This document shows positions 1-5,074 of a stretch of 5,074 bases of DNA, piece after piece. The stretch is from Nitrososphaerales archaeon TH5896 (GTDB taxonomy: Archaea > Thermoproteota > Nitrososphaeria > Nitrososphaerales > Nitrososphaeraceae). Each line of letters opens with the position of its first letter. The first letter of the stretch is position 1. The DNA lies in assembly GCA_014523625.1 (NCBI GenBank), contig JAATVP010000222.1, positions 1-5,074 of the forward strand, in the 5' to 3' direction. The translations under genes and the position numbers were made by a program. The notes beneath the pieces were generated by a model that made no database searches, was not told the DNA's origin, and worked only from the letters and a program-made list of their open reading frames with translations.

Positions 1-45
1 TATATTCACTGACTCATTCCTATATACTCCTAATATTGCATTTCA

Positions 46-150
46 TTATCCAATCTCAAATCCTAACTGTTCCGTGGTAATAGGCTTCTTGATGAAACAA
101 CCAATACTTTTGAGCGGATGCACTTCTCTTGCTGCATCCGATGTTATGAA
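46..150 (-). pseudogene. C-terminal remnant of a response-regulator receiver domain
   Basis: Read on the minus strand, this stretch encodes 34 residues and a TAA stop. The first part reads FITSDAAREVHPLKSIG, followed by CFIKKPITTEQL and a short tail. This matches the end of a CheY-like receiver domain: beta strand 5 (FIT-SD), helix 4-5 linker, then the conserved Lys-Pro pair (here KKP) and the start of the last helix. The phosphoacceptor aspartate half is missing. The same frame is closed by TAA at 151-153 and by a TGA two codons earlier. The residues before these stops (LLYKFLSTSIV) still vaguely resemble the preceding receiver helix, so decay by point mutation is likely. There is no start codon or ribosome binding site. 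It was probably a stand-alone regulator or the tail of a larger signalling protein. The family match is from memory and the fragment is short, so it needs a profile search. Confidence 0.6.
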
Positions 151-358
151 TTACGATCAGACTATGGAGGTCGACAAGAATTTATAAAGAAGAATACATT
201 TTGTTTAGACTTTTAAATCAAGGTCAATTCTGATACCAGTCTGATACACGAGACCACAAGAAATAGTGTGCTATTTTCACATGATAATAAAAGCTAAATC
301 CTACTAGATACTAATGATATTTGAATAATGGTCTTTTAATGACAACGAATTTATTTAG
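151..358. other. Gap without an identifiable gene
   Basis: No convincing reading frame is visible on either strand. Positions 151 to about 190 may be a further decayed part of the receiver gene. The rest is AT-rich. The 7-base word CTGATAC occurs twice at 230-236 and 241-247, an 11-base period close to one helical turn, but nothing next to it shows what it would control. No continuation of the PsbP-like domain from the neighbouring gene was found in any minus-strand frame here. Confidence 0.5.
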
Positions 359-988
359 CTATGCTTCGTACTCACTTTCAAACTCGTTCATCCACGTAGC
401 TGGATAATCAAACGCAAATCCATGTTCTGTATTTTCATAAGTAGTAGGAGCAGTACCAGTAGTTAGATTTTGATTTTGTGCGAATACATTGTAGACTATG
501 CCTAAGCCTCCAATTGCTATGATTATGATTATGATTGACGCTATTAACGCAATTGACTGCTGAGGAGTTATCCCTTTCTTACGTTTACTTTTACTTTTAA
601 GTTGTAATTTATTACTGCTACTGCCCGTCTTTTTTATACGATCTAGGACTTGATGTTTGATCTCTTTCCAGGCAGTCATTTCTTCTTTCGTTTGATTATT
701 GGTTTCTGTTCCGACAATGATTGCCGAATTAGAGATAATGGCCTGAGTATATGACCGTGTTAACTCTGCTGGCAATATCCCTCTAAGCCTTCTTTCCTTG
801 ACTATCCCGTCAAGTGTTACCTCTATGTCTTTGCGAATCTCTTCGTTAGATAGACCGTCTTTTTTACCCTGCTCATGTAACTTTACGGACATATTAGCGG
901 CACTAACGAATAAATTTTTTAATTCTTCAAGTAGTTTCGAATATTCTTCGGAACGCTTAGGTTCTATCCCTTCTGCTGAAGAAGTCAT
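359..988 (-). CDS. Single-pass membrane protein with truncated PsbP-like C-terminus
   Basis: This encodes 209 residues from an ATG. Residues 1-80 look like a charged, mostly helical cytoplasmic region containing GLSNEEIRKDIE and RRLRGILPAEL. Its pattern of a short helix, GLS, a helix and ILP resembles small helix-turn-helix-like segments, but I do not recognise a named domain. A basic stretch (KSKSKRKK, about 131-138) precedes one hydrophobic helix (about 144-168), which predicts an N-in, C-out topology. After a Gln/Thr-rich linker the protein starts YENTEHGFAFDYPATW (184-199). This is the hallmark opening of the PsbP/DUF1795-like extracellular domains common in thaumarchaea, which usually run well over 100 residues. 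Here the frame ends 10 residues later with TAG. No other minus-strand frame rescues it, so the gene is probably 3'-truncated. The start is supported by an upstream TATA-like box. Function is unknown. Confidence 0.7.
   Translation of the reverse strand: MTSSAEGIEPKRSEEYSKLLEELKNLFVSAANMSVKLHEQGKKDGLSNEEIRKDIEVTLDGIVKERRLRGILPAELTRSYTQAIISNSAIIVGTETNNQTKEEMTAWKEIKHQVLDRIKKTGSSSNKLQLKSKSKRKKGITPQQSIALIASIIIIIIAIGGLGIVYNVFAQNQNLTTGTAPTTYENTEHGFAFDYPATWMNEFESEYEA
519..536. repeat. Three tandem copies of the hexamer ATGATT
   Basis: On the plus strand ATGATT is repeated exactly three times. On the coding minus strand it gives alternating ATC and ATA codons, which form the isoleucine run in the membrane helix (about residues 152-157) of the neighbouring gene. 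Gain or loss of a unit would keep the frame and change helix length by two residues. It may simply reflect AT-rich isoleucine codon use. Confidence 0.6.
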
Positions 989-1005
989 TTCTTGTAAAGT
1001 ATTTT

Positions 1006-1013
1006 GATATTAA
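1006..1013 (-). promoter_or_regulatory. Possible TATA box for the PsbP-like membrane protein gene
   Basis: The minus strand reads TTAATATC here, centred about 22 bases before the ATG at 986-988. In archaea the TATA centre lies about 26 bases ahead of the transcript start, so the mRNA would begin at or very near the ATG and be leaderless. The box lies only 8 bases beyond the stop of the uvsE fragment, so the promoter sits directly at the edge of that broken gene. No Shine-Dalgarno sequence precedes the ATG, which fits a leaderless message. The call rests on position and composition only. Confidence 0.35.
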
Positions 1014-1020
1014 GCTGAAA

Positions 1021-1605
1021 TTACTGATAAGTTTTGTCTCTATGAATATTGGGTAAAGTGGTGCATAACACATCATTCTCTATTACAAGTTTTCGTCTGA
1101 TTGCATTATCAAGAGTATTGTAAGTAGCAGCAAACCTTGTTAATGCCTCAATCTTATTCCCATAAACTCCCCCAACGTGTATCTGTACTTTGGCTGTTTC
1201 ATCAAGTTGCATCGCATCCAAAACTTTGCAATGATATTTTAATTCGCTAATACTATTTTCTATTATCGTATAATTTGGAGAGTTAAGAATTACAAATTGA
1301 TCGGGGTGCATTGAAACTCGTATACCATGTTTTCTGATAAAGATGCCAATTTGCTCAAATTCTGACTGAAAAAGCTCAAACCAATTCAATTTACAAACCG
1401 GATGAGATGCAAAGGGGATGAGATCAGAGCTAATTCTAAAAAATAATAGGCCGTGGTTGATATTATATTCCAAGATTTGGTTTAGATGAGTCAAATTGCC
1501 TCTAATGGTTTGAACTAACCTGTTTTCAGAATAGGATGCCAATCTAAAAGTAGATGGGTCGGTCCTAAGGATACTATTATTTATGCAAGGATATCCTATT
1601 TTCAA
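1021..1605 (-). pseudogene. uvsE: UV damage endonuclease UvsE, C-terminally truncated
   Basis: UvsE/UVDE is a TIM-barrel endonuclease that nicks DNA directly 5' of UV photoproducts. The first 178 residues match the family closely: GYPCIN at the N-terminus, HGLLFFRISSDLIPFASHP (51-69), GIRVSMHPDQF (94-104), KVQIHVGGVYG (139-149) and RRKLVIEND (170-178). Compared with the Thermus enzyme, metal ligands H68, H100, H143 and E176 and the lesion-probing Y5 and Q103 are present. Full-length bacterial and archaeal members have about 300 residues; this frame stops at 194. The second half of the barrel is missing, including the later Asp, His and Glu ligands, so activity is very unlikely. After END the frame changes to an unrelated tail, while the adjacent frame at 1029-1070 reads CYAPLYPIFIETKL, resembling the expected continuation. 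This points to a frameshift followed by a deletion. The TTG start follows a GGAG motif and an in-frame TAG at 1618-1620. Confidence 0.85.
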
Positions 1606-1612
1606 AAAAATG

Positions 1613-1616
1613 CTCC
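1613..1616 (-). promoter_or_regulatory. Ribosome binding site supporting the TTG start of uvsE
   Basis: GGAG on the minus strand lies 7 bases before the TTG at 1603-1605, a good Shine-Dalgarno spacing. The in-frame TAG at 1618-1620 rules out an earlier start, and the following residues match the usual UvsE N-terminus (KIGYPCIN), so TTG is the natural start codon. Confidence 0.6.
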
Positions 1617-1748
1617 GCTATTACATGATTTGAATTGCTTATTTGAGTCTTCATATCCGTTGGAAATATTGGATAATGTTTGATGATCTTGAATTCAGTA
1701 CAAAATAGTAATTTCTCCATAATATGTCCCATTGTTCTGAATATTTCA

Positions 1749-2546
1749 TTAACCAAACTTCAATAGTCCCTGATTCTTGTTCTTCTTTGAAATATAAAAT
1801 ATAACCATTACTAACACTGGTAATGTTACTACTAAGATAATACCTGGAGCAGCTTGGGTTAGACCACCAATAGCATTGTCTTCAAAAATCTGAATAGAGA
1901 TAGTGTGAGGATTGTAGGTCATCATCATGGTCGCCCCGAGCTCTCCAACCGCCCTTACCCACGACATAATTATACCTATAATTATACCGGTCTTAGCTAG
2001 TGGAAGTGATACCCTGAAGAAGGTCTGTAAATTGTTCTTACCCAGTACCCTTGCAACATTCTCATATGACCGATCAACTGATTCAAATGCCGCTTGACTT
2101 GCAAGGATCATAAATGGTGAGGCAACATATGTTTGAGCAATTATGATTCCAAACACGGATTGAGTAAATTCTATCCCTGGGAAGGTTTGTACAACTATTG
2201 AAGTTGGACCAAACATACCTAATAGAAGGGCCCCACTTGCCAGCGGTGGAAGGACTAGTGGAATGATGACAATAACTCTTAAAATGAATTTCCCTCGGAA
2301 GTTAGAATATCTTGCCAGGAAATAGGCAAATGGAATTCCAATTATGCATAGAATTGATGTTGAGACTGTTGCAGTAAATAGGCTTAGGATGAAAGCGTCC
2401 CAAATCTGTCGTTGTGTCAATGATTCGAAAGCATTTAACGGATCCAAAAAAGTCAATATCGTGATAAGCGGAAGCACGATATAGGCCAGAGCTATTGCTG
2501 AAAGGACTATAATTACTACATTAAATCCTCGGTGTGTTAATTCCAT
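1749..2546 (-). CDS. ABC transporter permease, molybdate/tungstate/sulfate type
   Basis: This 265-residue integral membrane protein forms the channel of an ABC importer. About six hydrophobic helices are visible, near residues 8-34, 50-77, 86-111, 130-151, 184-208 and 233-252. The cytoplasmic coupling loop (EAA motif, roughly 153-187) reads FESVDRSYENVARVLG followed by FFRVSLPLAKTGI, where it would dock on the ATPase. The following RAVGELGATMMMTYNPHTI resembles the RA-(I/L)-(G/S)-E-(F/L)-GA stretch of ModB, WtpB and CysT permeases of oxyanion importers. Molybdate or tungstate is the likeliest substrate, but sulfate cannot be excluded. Length is normal and the frame is intact. The ATG is the first possible start because TAG precedes it directly; a GGAGGG motif lies 11 bases upstream. 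No binding protein or ATPase gene is adjacent: a kinase lies upstream and a broken uvsE downstream. It must therefore rely on partners encoded elsewhere, or be a leftover of a split operon. Confidence 0.85.
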   Translation of the reverse strand: MELTHRGFNVVIIVLSAIALAYIVLPLITILTFLDPLNAFESLTQRQIWDAFILSLFTATVSTSILCIIGIPFAYFLARYSNFRGKFILRVIVIIPLVLPPLASGALLLGMFGPTSIVVQTFPGIEFTQSVFGIIIAQTYVASPFMILASQAAFESVDRSYENVARVLGKNNLQTFFRVSLPLAKTGIIIGIIMSWVRAVGELGATMMMTYNPHTISIQIFEDNAIGGLTQAAPGIILVVTLPVLVMVIFYISKKNKNQGLLKFG

Positions 2547-2557
2547 CTAAACATCAT

Positions 2558-2563
2558 CCCTCC
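2558..2563 (-). promoter_or_regulatory. Strong ribosome binding site of the permease gene
   Basis: GGAGGG on the minus strand is a near-ideal Shine-Dalgarno sequence, 11 bases before the ATG at 2544-2546, slightly longer spacing than usual. Two out-of-frame ATGs (2555-2557 and 2552-2554) directly follow it and would open a six-codon reading frame ending at 2537, overlapping the permease start. They sit too close to the motif to be favoured, so the longer-spaced ATG is preferred. Confidence 0.55.
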
Positions 2564-2630
2564 TACCTATTCATGTAAGCGAGATCTATTTCTTAAGTTG
2601 ATATGTGAAATGCGTAGCAAACTATCCATT

Positions 2631-2667
2631 GCTCTTATGCATTAGAGCTTTTACAAATATCTAATGC
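2631..2667. promoter_or_regulatory. Overlapping inverted repeats between kinase and permease genes
   Basis: Two inverted repeats share bases. GCATTAG at 2639-2645 is matched by CTAATGC at 2661-2667, with 15 bases between. GCTCT at 2631-2635 is matched by AGAGC at 2644-2648, around the palindrome ATGCAT. As RNA the two hairpins exclude each other, as in attenuators. As DNA the 7-base arms are 22 bases apart centre to centre, about two helical turns, which suits a dimeric repressor. There is no U-run after either hairpin, so a simple terminator is less likely. The arms do not resemble the ModE box that I know. Confidence 0.35.
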
Positions 2668-2674
2668 ACCAGTT

Positions 2675-2686
2675 CTCTTCCAAGAG
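2675..2686 (-). terminator. Short hairpin just after the kinase stop codon
   Basis: CTCTTCCAAGAG is a perfect 12-base palindrome starting two bases beyond the kinase stop (2689-2691). It can form a stem of four pairs with a 4-base loop. It is not followed by a clear T-run on the minus strand, so a role in ending or processing the kinase transcript is only a guess. Confidence 0.25.
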
Positions 2687-2688
2687 GT

Positions 2689-4443
2689 CTAAATAGGATT
2701 GGTTATGGGCAGACTAAATGAGAATGTTGCTCCAGGACCTTCGTTGTTGTCATGAGCCCAAATTCTGCCCCCTTGGACCTCAACGAGGTTCTTACAAATG
2801 TATAGGCCGAGACCAGTGCCGTTACTTGATCTTGTAGCGAATTTTGAAAATAATCTCGGAAATATATCTGGATCTATTCCACTTCCCCTGTCTATCACAC
2901 TTATTACAACGGATTTATGGTCTTTACTTACCTCCTTCGATATGGTAATGCTTCCATTTTTAGATGAGAATTTTATTGCGTTACTAATAAGATTTGATAT
3001 TATTTGCATTACCCTATTCTTATCACAAATCAGTTTAGTAGCATTTGGTGATCCGGTATCATATTTTGATTTATTTGAGTGGTTTTTGATCACCTTAGCA
3101 AGCTTAACTTGCTTATCGCTAGTAAGTTCTACTTTGTTTCTAAAATCATTGATGACGTCGTCGATTACCTCATCAATATCTACTGATTCCTTGATCAACT
3201 TCAGTATCTTACTATCAATCCTTGTTACATCTAGGATATCATCTGTTAACCTATGAAGTCTTTTTGCATTCCTAGTAATTACTTCCAGAGTTTCTTTCAA
3301 TTGCGGATCATCTCTATGAAGTATTTTTTCATTTCTAGCCAATGCAATTTCAGATAGTCCCAGTATTGGTTGTATAGGTGTCCGTAGCTCATGAGCTGCT
3401 ATGTTTATAAATTCTTGTTGAATAATATTGTGAGATTCCAATTGCTTGTTGAGCAATTCTAACCTCTCCTTAGAATCCTTTAATTGCTCATACAAGTCAG
3501 ATTGCTTACGAATGATATTGATTATAGATGCGTAAGATGATGCTACAGAAGGGATATTCGAATAGGTCGCAATTCCTCCTGCCTCGTATGGATCTTTTAG
3601 AGTATCATCTTTGAGCTCCCATATCATAGATTTCGAATTATCTACTACCATTATTGTAATTTTCGTGTTAATTGATTTGTCTGTTACAATTAAGTTGGCA
3701 TTGGGGATCTTTTTTCTGATTTTATTCACCTCTTCATTCACATCCAGAAACCCATCATTGTACTTGTCTTCGATATGATTATCAACATTATGAGCATAAC
3801 CGTCACGACCAAACCAATTGATATCTTTTCTTGAATCATCATATACGGGAACCAAGATAGTTAGATTGATCCCCTTCTGTAGCGCCTTTTGGTAATGATT
3901 CAATGTGTATGCGTCTGCAGCTAATAAAAATGTCTTTGCCGAGGCAAACATTATCAGGATTTCGTGTCTTGCTGAACCGATAAGATCGTAAGCAAGAGAT
4001 ATTGAAGTACGAGTGTCACCTATAACTTGTATTACAGGGTGCTCGACGCCTTCTTCTAGTTCTTTAATTTTTTGTTCAGCAGGCGTAGCCGTGCTCCAAA
4101 GAGTATCAAATATGTACTGCCCCTGTTCAACAACCTCTCTTATGCTGCTATAAATTACCTCAGTGAGTGGAACACTTTCCTGCAAGACAGTGGTCGCCAT
4201 ATATTCTGTCTCACTTATTGCAATCCCTCCTCTCACCCCATCTAGATGTCTTAGTTCGTCTACAAGGCTCATTAGCTTCTTACAATAGGGGAGATTCTCT
4301 CTCGTTATTTCAGTGAATGCACGTATCCTTCCTCCCCTTTTCCGTATTTTCATGTAACCATTTCTATACTCCTTAACGTCTACCACTATCGATGGTGCGT
4401 TTCTGTCGAAGAAGATATCCATTCTTTCTTTCACATTATCCAT
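2689..4443 (-). CDS. Cytoplasmic sensor histidine kinase, thaumarchaeal family
   Basis: At 584 residues from the first ATG, this kinase has no membrane helix, so it should sense an internal signal. Residues 1-130 form the sensor region typical of thaumarchaeal kinases (GRIRAFTEITREN, ELRHLDGVRGG, VVEQGQYIFDTLW). Residues about 135-300 resemble a phospholipase-D-like or TrmB-like alpha/beta domain (HEILIMFASAKTF, GINLTILVPV). A helical linker (about 312-345) leads to the HisKA box HELRTPIQP with phosphoacceptor H351. The ATPase part has the N box NLISNAIKF (484-492), G1 DRGSGI (518-523), an F box around FSKF (532-535) and G2 GTGLGL (542-547). All catalytic motifs are intact. No receiver domain is attached, and the only regulator trace in the window is a broken fragment, so its partner is unknown. 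The open frame continues upstream to 4545 with family-like residues (KSEVLYGVEKAVG), so the true N-terminus may be longer than this ATG start. A weak GAGG lies 10 bases before the ATG. Confidence 0.9.
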   Translation of the reverse strand: MDNVKERMDIFFDRNAPSIVVDVKEYRNGYMKIRKRGGRIRAFTEITRENLPYCKKLMSLVDELRHLDGVRGGIAISETEYMATTVLQESVPLTEVIYSSIREVVEQGQYIFDTLWSTATPAEQKIKELEEGVEHPVIQVIGDTRTSISLAYDLIGSARHEILIMFASAKTFLLAADAYTLNHYQKALQKGINLTILVPVYDDSRKDINWFGRDGYAHNVDNHIEDKYNDGFLDVNEEVNKIRKKIPNANLIVTDKSINTKITIMVVDNSKSMIWELKDDTLKDPYEAGGIATYSNIPSVASSYASIINIIRKQSDLYEQLKDSKERLELLNKQLESHNIIQQEFINIAAHELRTPIQPILGLSEIALARNEKILHRDDPQLKETLEVITRNAKRLHRLTDDILDVTRIDSKILKLIKESVDIDEVIDDVINDFRNKVELTSDKQVKLAKVIKNHSNKSKYDTGSPNATKLICDKNRVMQIISNLISNAIKFSSKNGSITISKEVSKDHKSVVISVIDRGSGIDPDIFPRLFSKFATRSSNGTGLGLYICKNLVEVQGGRIWAHDNNEGPGATFSFSLPITNPI

Positions 4444-4560
4444 GAAATAGATTCCTCTTCCTACGGCTTTTTCAACGCCGTAAAGAACTTCTGATTTCTT
4501 GTCTTTGACTGGAGGGTATGCCTGAATTGTCAGTTCGATGGATCCCTAACTCACTTCAGC

Positions 4561-4568
4561 ATATATAA
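4561..4568 (-). promoter_or_regulatory. Probable TATA box of the histidine kinase gene
   Basis: The minus strand reads TTATATAT, a good archaeal TATA box. With the usual spacing of about 26 bases the transcript would start near 4538. That is within the open kinase frame just downstream of the TAG at 4546-4548 and about 95 bases before the annotated ATG. This placement suggests that the conserved codons upstream of the ATG are at least transcribed. Confidence 0.5.
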
Positions 4569-4640
4569 TGATAATTGAACTGGCAGATACTTTGTATTTC
4601 GTGAGCAAGAAAAAATAGATTTCAGCGTTTTTTATGTATT

Positions 4641-4865
4641 ATGAATCAAATCAATGAAGCTTTTTCTTATTTCAATCCAAATCTCGATAATTGTGAATCT
4701 GAATTTACGAAATGTCATAATAACATAGAATGCTTAATAATAGATCCAGCAGTAGCCCAACTCTACCATCTAATTATATCTATGCACAAAATAAGGTGCG
4801 ATTTAGGAGCTGGAAATTTTAAAGTAATAATGGGCTATAGTCAACTCGTATTAATCGTTGGCTGA
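4641..4865 (+). CDS. Small cysteine-containing protein of unknown function
   Basis: This encodes 74 residues from an ATG to tandem TGA TAA stops. I do not recognise it. The N-terminal half is acidic and Asn-rich with C18, C25 and C31, and a fourth cysteine is at C53. The middle (AVAQLYHLIISMHKIR) is probably a helix, and the C-terminus (FKVIMGYSQLVLIVG) looks like two short beta strands. The order helix, LGAG, strand, strand is loosely like the end of a roadblock/LC7 domain, but that is speculative. Four cysteines in so short a protein could bind a metal or form disulfides. It is divergent from the kinase gene and shares its upstream region. A weak AT-rich box (about 4609-4617) lies some 28 bases before the ATG, with no Shine-Dalgarno motif, so a leaderless message is possible. 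It is the longest plus-strand frame not lying opposite a better gene, but it could be spurious. Confidence 0.45.
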   Translation: MNQINEAFSYFNPNLDNCESEFTKCHNNIECLIIDPAVAQLYHLIISMHKIRCDLGAGNFKVIMGYSQLVLIVG

Positions 4866-4891
4866 TAAACCATTGACGATATAGTCGAGTT
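4843..4891 (+). promoter_or_regulatory. Nested imperfect hairpin over the stop codons of the small gene
   Basis: Outer arms AACTCG (4843-4848) and CGAGTT (4886-4891) enclose inner arms ATCGT (4854-4858) and ACGAT (4876-4880), topped by TGG/CCA. A 5-by-5 internal loop separates outer and inner stems, and three bases are bulged. The tandem stops TGA TAA lie in the apical loop (4862-4869). It may help end or stabilise the transcript, but no T-run follows. Confidence 0.3.
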
Positions 4892-4909
4892 AATAGATAA
4901 TCAGGGAAA

Positions 4910-4917
4910 GATTTAAT
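4910..4917 (+). promoter_or_regulatory. Probable TATA box of the exported protein gene
   Basis: GATTTAAT, preceded by the purine run GGGAAA as a possible BRE, is centred about 28 bases before the ATG at 4942. That matches the archaeal TATA-to-start distance for a leaderless mRNA. No Shine-Dalgarno sequence precedes the ATG. Confidence 0.45.
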
Positions 4918-4941
4918 CCATCCTCATTATCACTAATATTC

Positions 4942-5074
4942 ATGCAAGGAATGTACGTGGTTCTGGTCTTAGGCTTTGGGCTAGGTTTACTTTTGATAAG
5001 CTCGATCGGAACTAATGCCCAACTAGATAAAGAGGCACCAAGTGGAAATCTAACAGAGGACGTAGACATCTCGA
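4942..5074 (+). CDS. Exported protein with signal peptide, partial at the right edge
   Basis: Forty-four codons are visible before the window ends. Residues 4-22 form a hydrophobic core rich in Val, Leu and Gly, followed by SSIGTNAQ. This fits a Sec signal peptide with cleavage after A26 (TNA before Gln). The mature part begins LDKEAPSGNLTEDVDIS, acidic and polar, as in secreted or surface proteins. Too little is present to name a family. The N-terminus has no basic residue before the hydrophobic core, which is unusual for a bacterial signal peptide but tolerated in archaea. A second ATG three codons in (4951-4953) is an alternative start, but the TATA-like box at 4910-4917 favours the first. 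Confidence 0.7.
   Translation, partial: MQGMYVVLVLGFGLGLLLISSIGTNAQLDKEAPSGNLTEDVDIS

Noticed and set aside
519..536. Hexamer repeat as a phase-variation switch
   Set aside because: Three units of six bases cannot shift the frame, and the repeat is explained by isoleucine codons in a membrane helix.
798..1007. Plus-strand open frame of 69 codons
   Set aside because: It lies opposite the N-terminal half of the membrane protein gene, has a Ser/Leu-rich composition typical of antisense reading, and no recognisable motif or start signal.
2537..2557. Six-codon upstream reading frame overlapping the permease start
   Set aside because: Its two ATGs are only 0 to 3 bases behind the GGAGGG motif, too close for efficient initiation. 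It is probably a by-product of the ATG-rich spacer.
2798..3256. Plus-strand open frame of 152 codons
   Set aside because: It is fully antisense to the conserved catalytic region of the histidine kinase. Its Leu/Ser/Ile-rich product looks like an artefact of the opposite strand.
4854..4891. Hairpin as a classical intrinsic terminator
   Set aside because: The stem is interrupted, AT-rich in part, and not followed by a T-run, so only an unspecific structural call is justified.
1..5074. CRISPR array, tRNA, rRNA or insertion sequence
   Set aside because: By eye I found no regularly spaced repeats, no tRNA-like cloverleaf with TTCRANY, no rRNA-like stretch, and no transposase frame or paired terminal repeats.

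Overview
The window most resembles a chromosome segment of an ammonia-oxidising Thaumarchaeota (Nitrososphaeria), probably close to Nitrosocosmicus or Nitrososphaera. The reasons are the AT-rich sequence, a soluble histidine kinase with the HELRTPIQPILGL phosphoacceptor box and long N-terminal sensor seen in the expanded kinase families of that group, a UvsE-type UV endonuclease, a membrane-anchored protein leading into a PsbP-like segment, and TATA-like boxes about 20 to 30 bases ahead of starts, as expected for leaderless archaeal mRNAs. The assignment comes from recognised family features, not from a search.

Left part (1-1605), all on the minus strand, is a run of broken genes. At 46-150 lies the C-terminal tail of a response-regulator receiver domain, with stops just ahead of it. 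At 359-988 a membrane-anchored protein enters a PsbP-like domain and stops after about 26 residues of it. At 1021-1605 a UV damage endonuclease (uvsE) begins normally from a TTG start but loses its second half, including several metal ligands. Gene decay by deletion and frameshift is the simplest reading.

Middle part (1749-4443), also minus strand, holds the two large intact genes. Transcription runs from the cytoplasmic histidine kinase (2689-4443) towards an ABC transporter permease of the molybdate/tungstate/sulfate type (1749-2546). The 142-base gap between them carries a cluster of overlapping inverted repeats and a strong ribosome binding site. No binding protein, ATPase or response regulator partner is visible, so permease and kinase are both orphans within this window. 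The kinase reading frame continues for 34 codons upstream of its first ATG with family-like sequence but without an ATG, GTG or TTG.

Right part (4444-5074) is a divergent promoter region, then a plus-strand 74-residue cysteine-containing protein of unknown function with an imperfect hairpin over its stop codons, then the start of an exported protein that runs off the right edge.

I see no clear novel multi-gene system. The points most worth a second look are the decay zone, the kinase start problem and the kinase-permease intergenic repeats.
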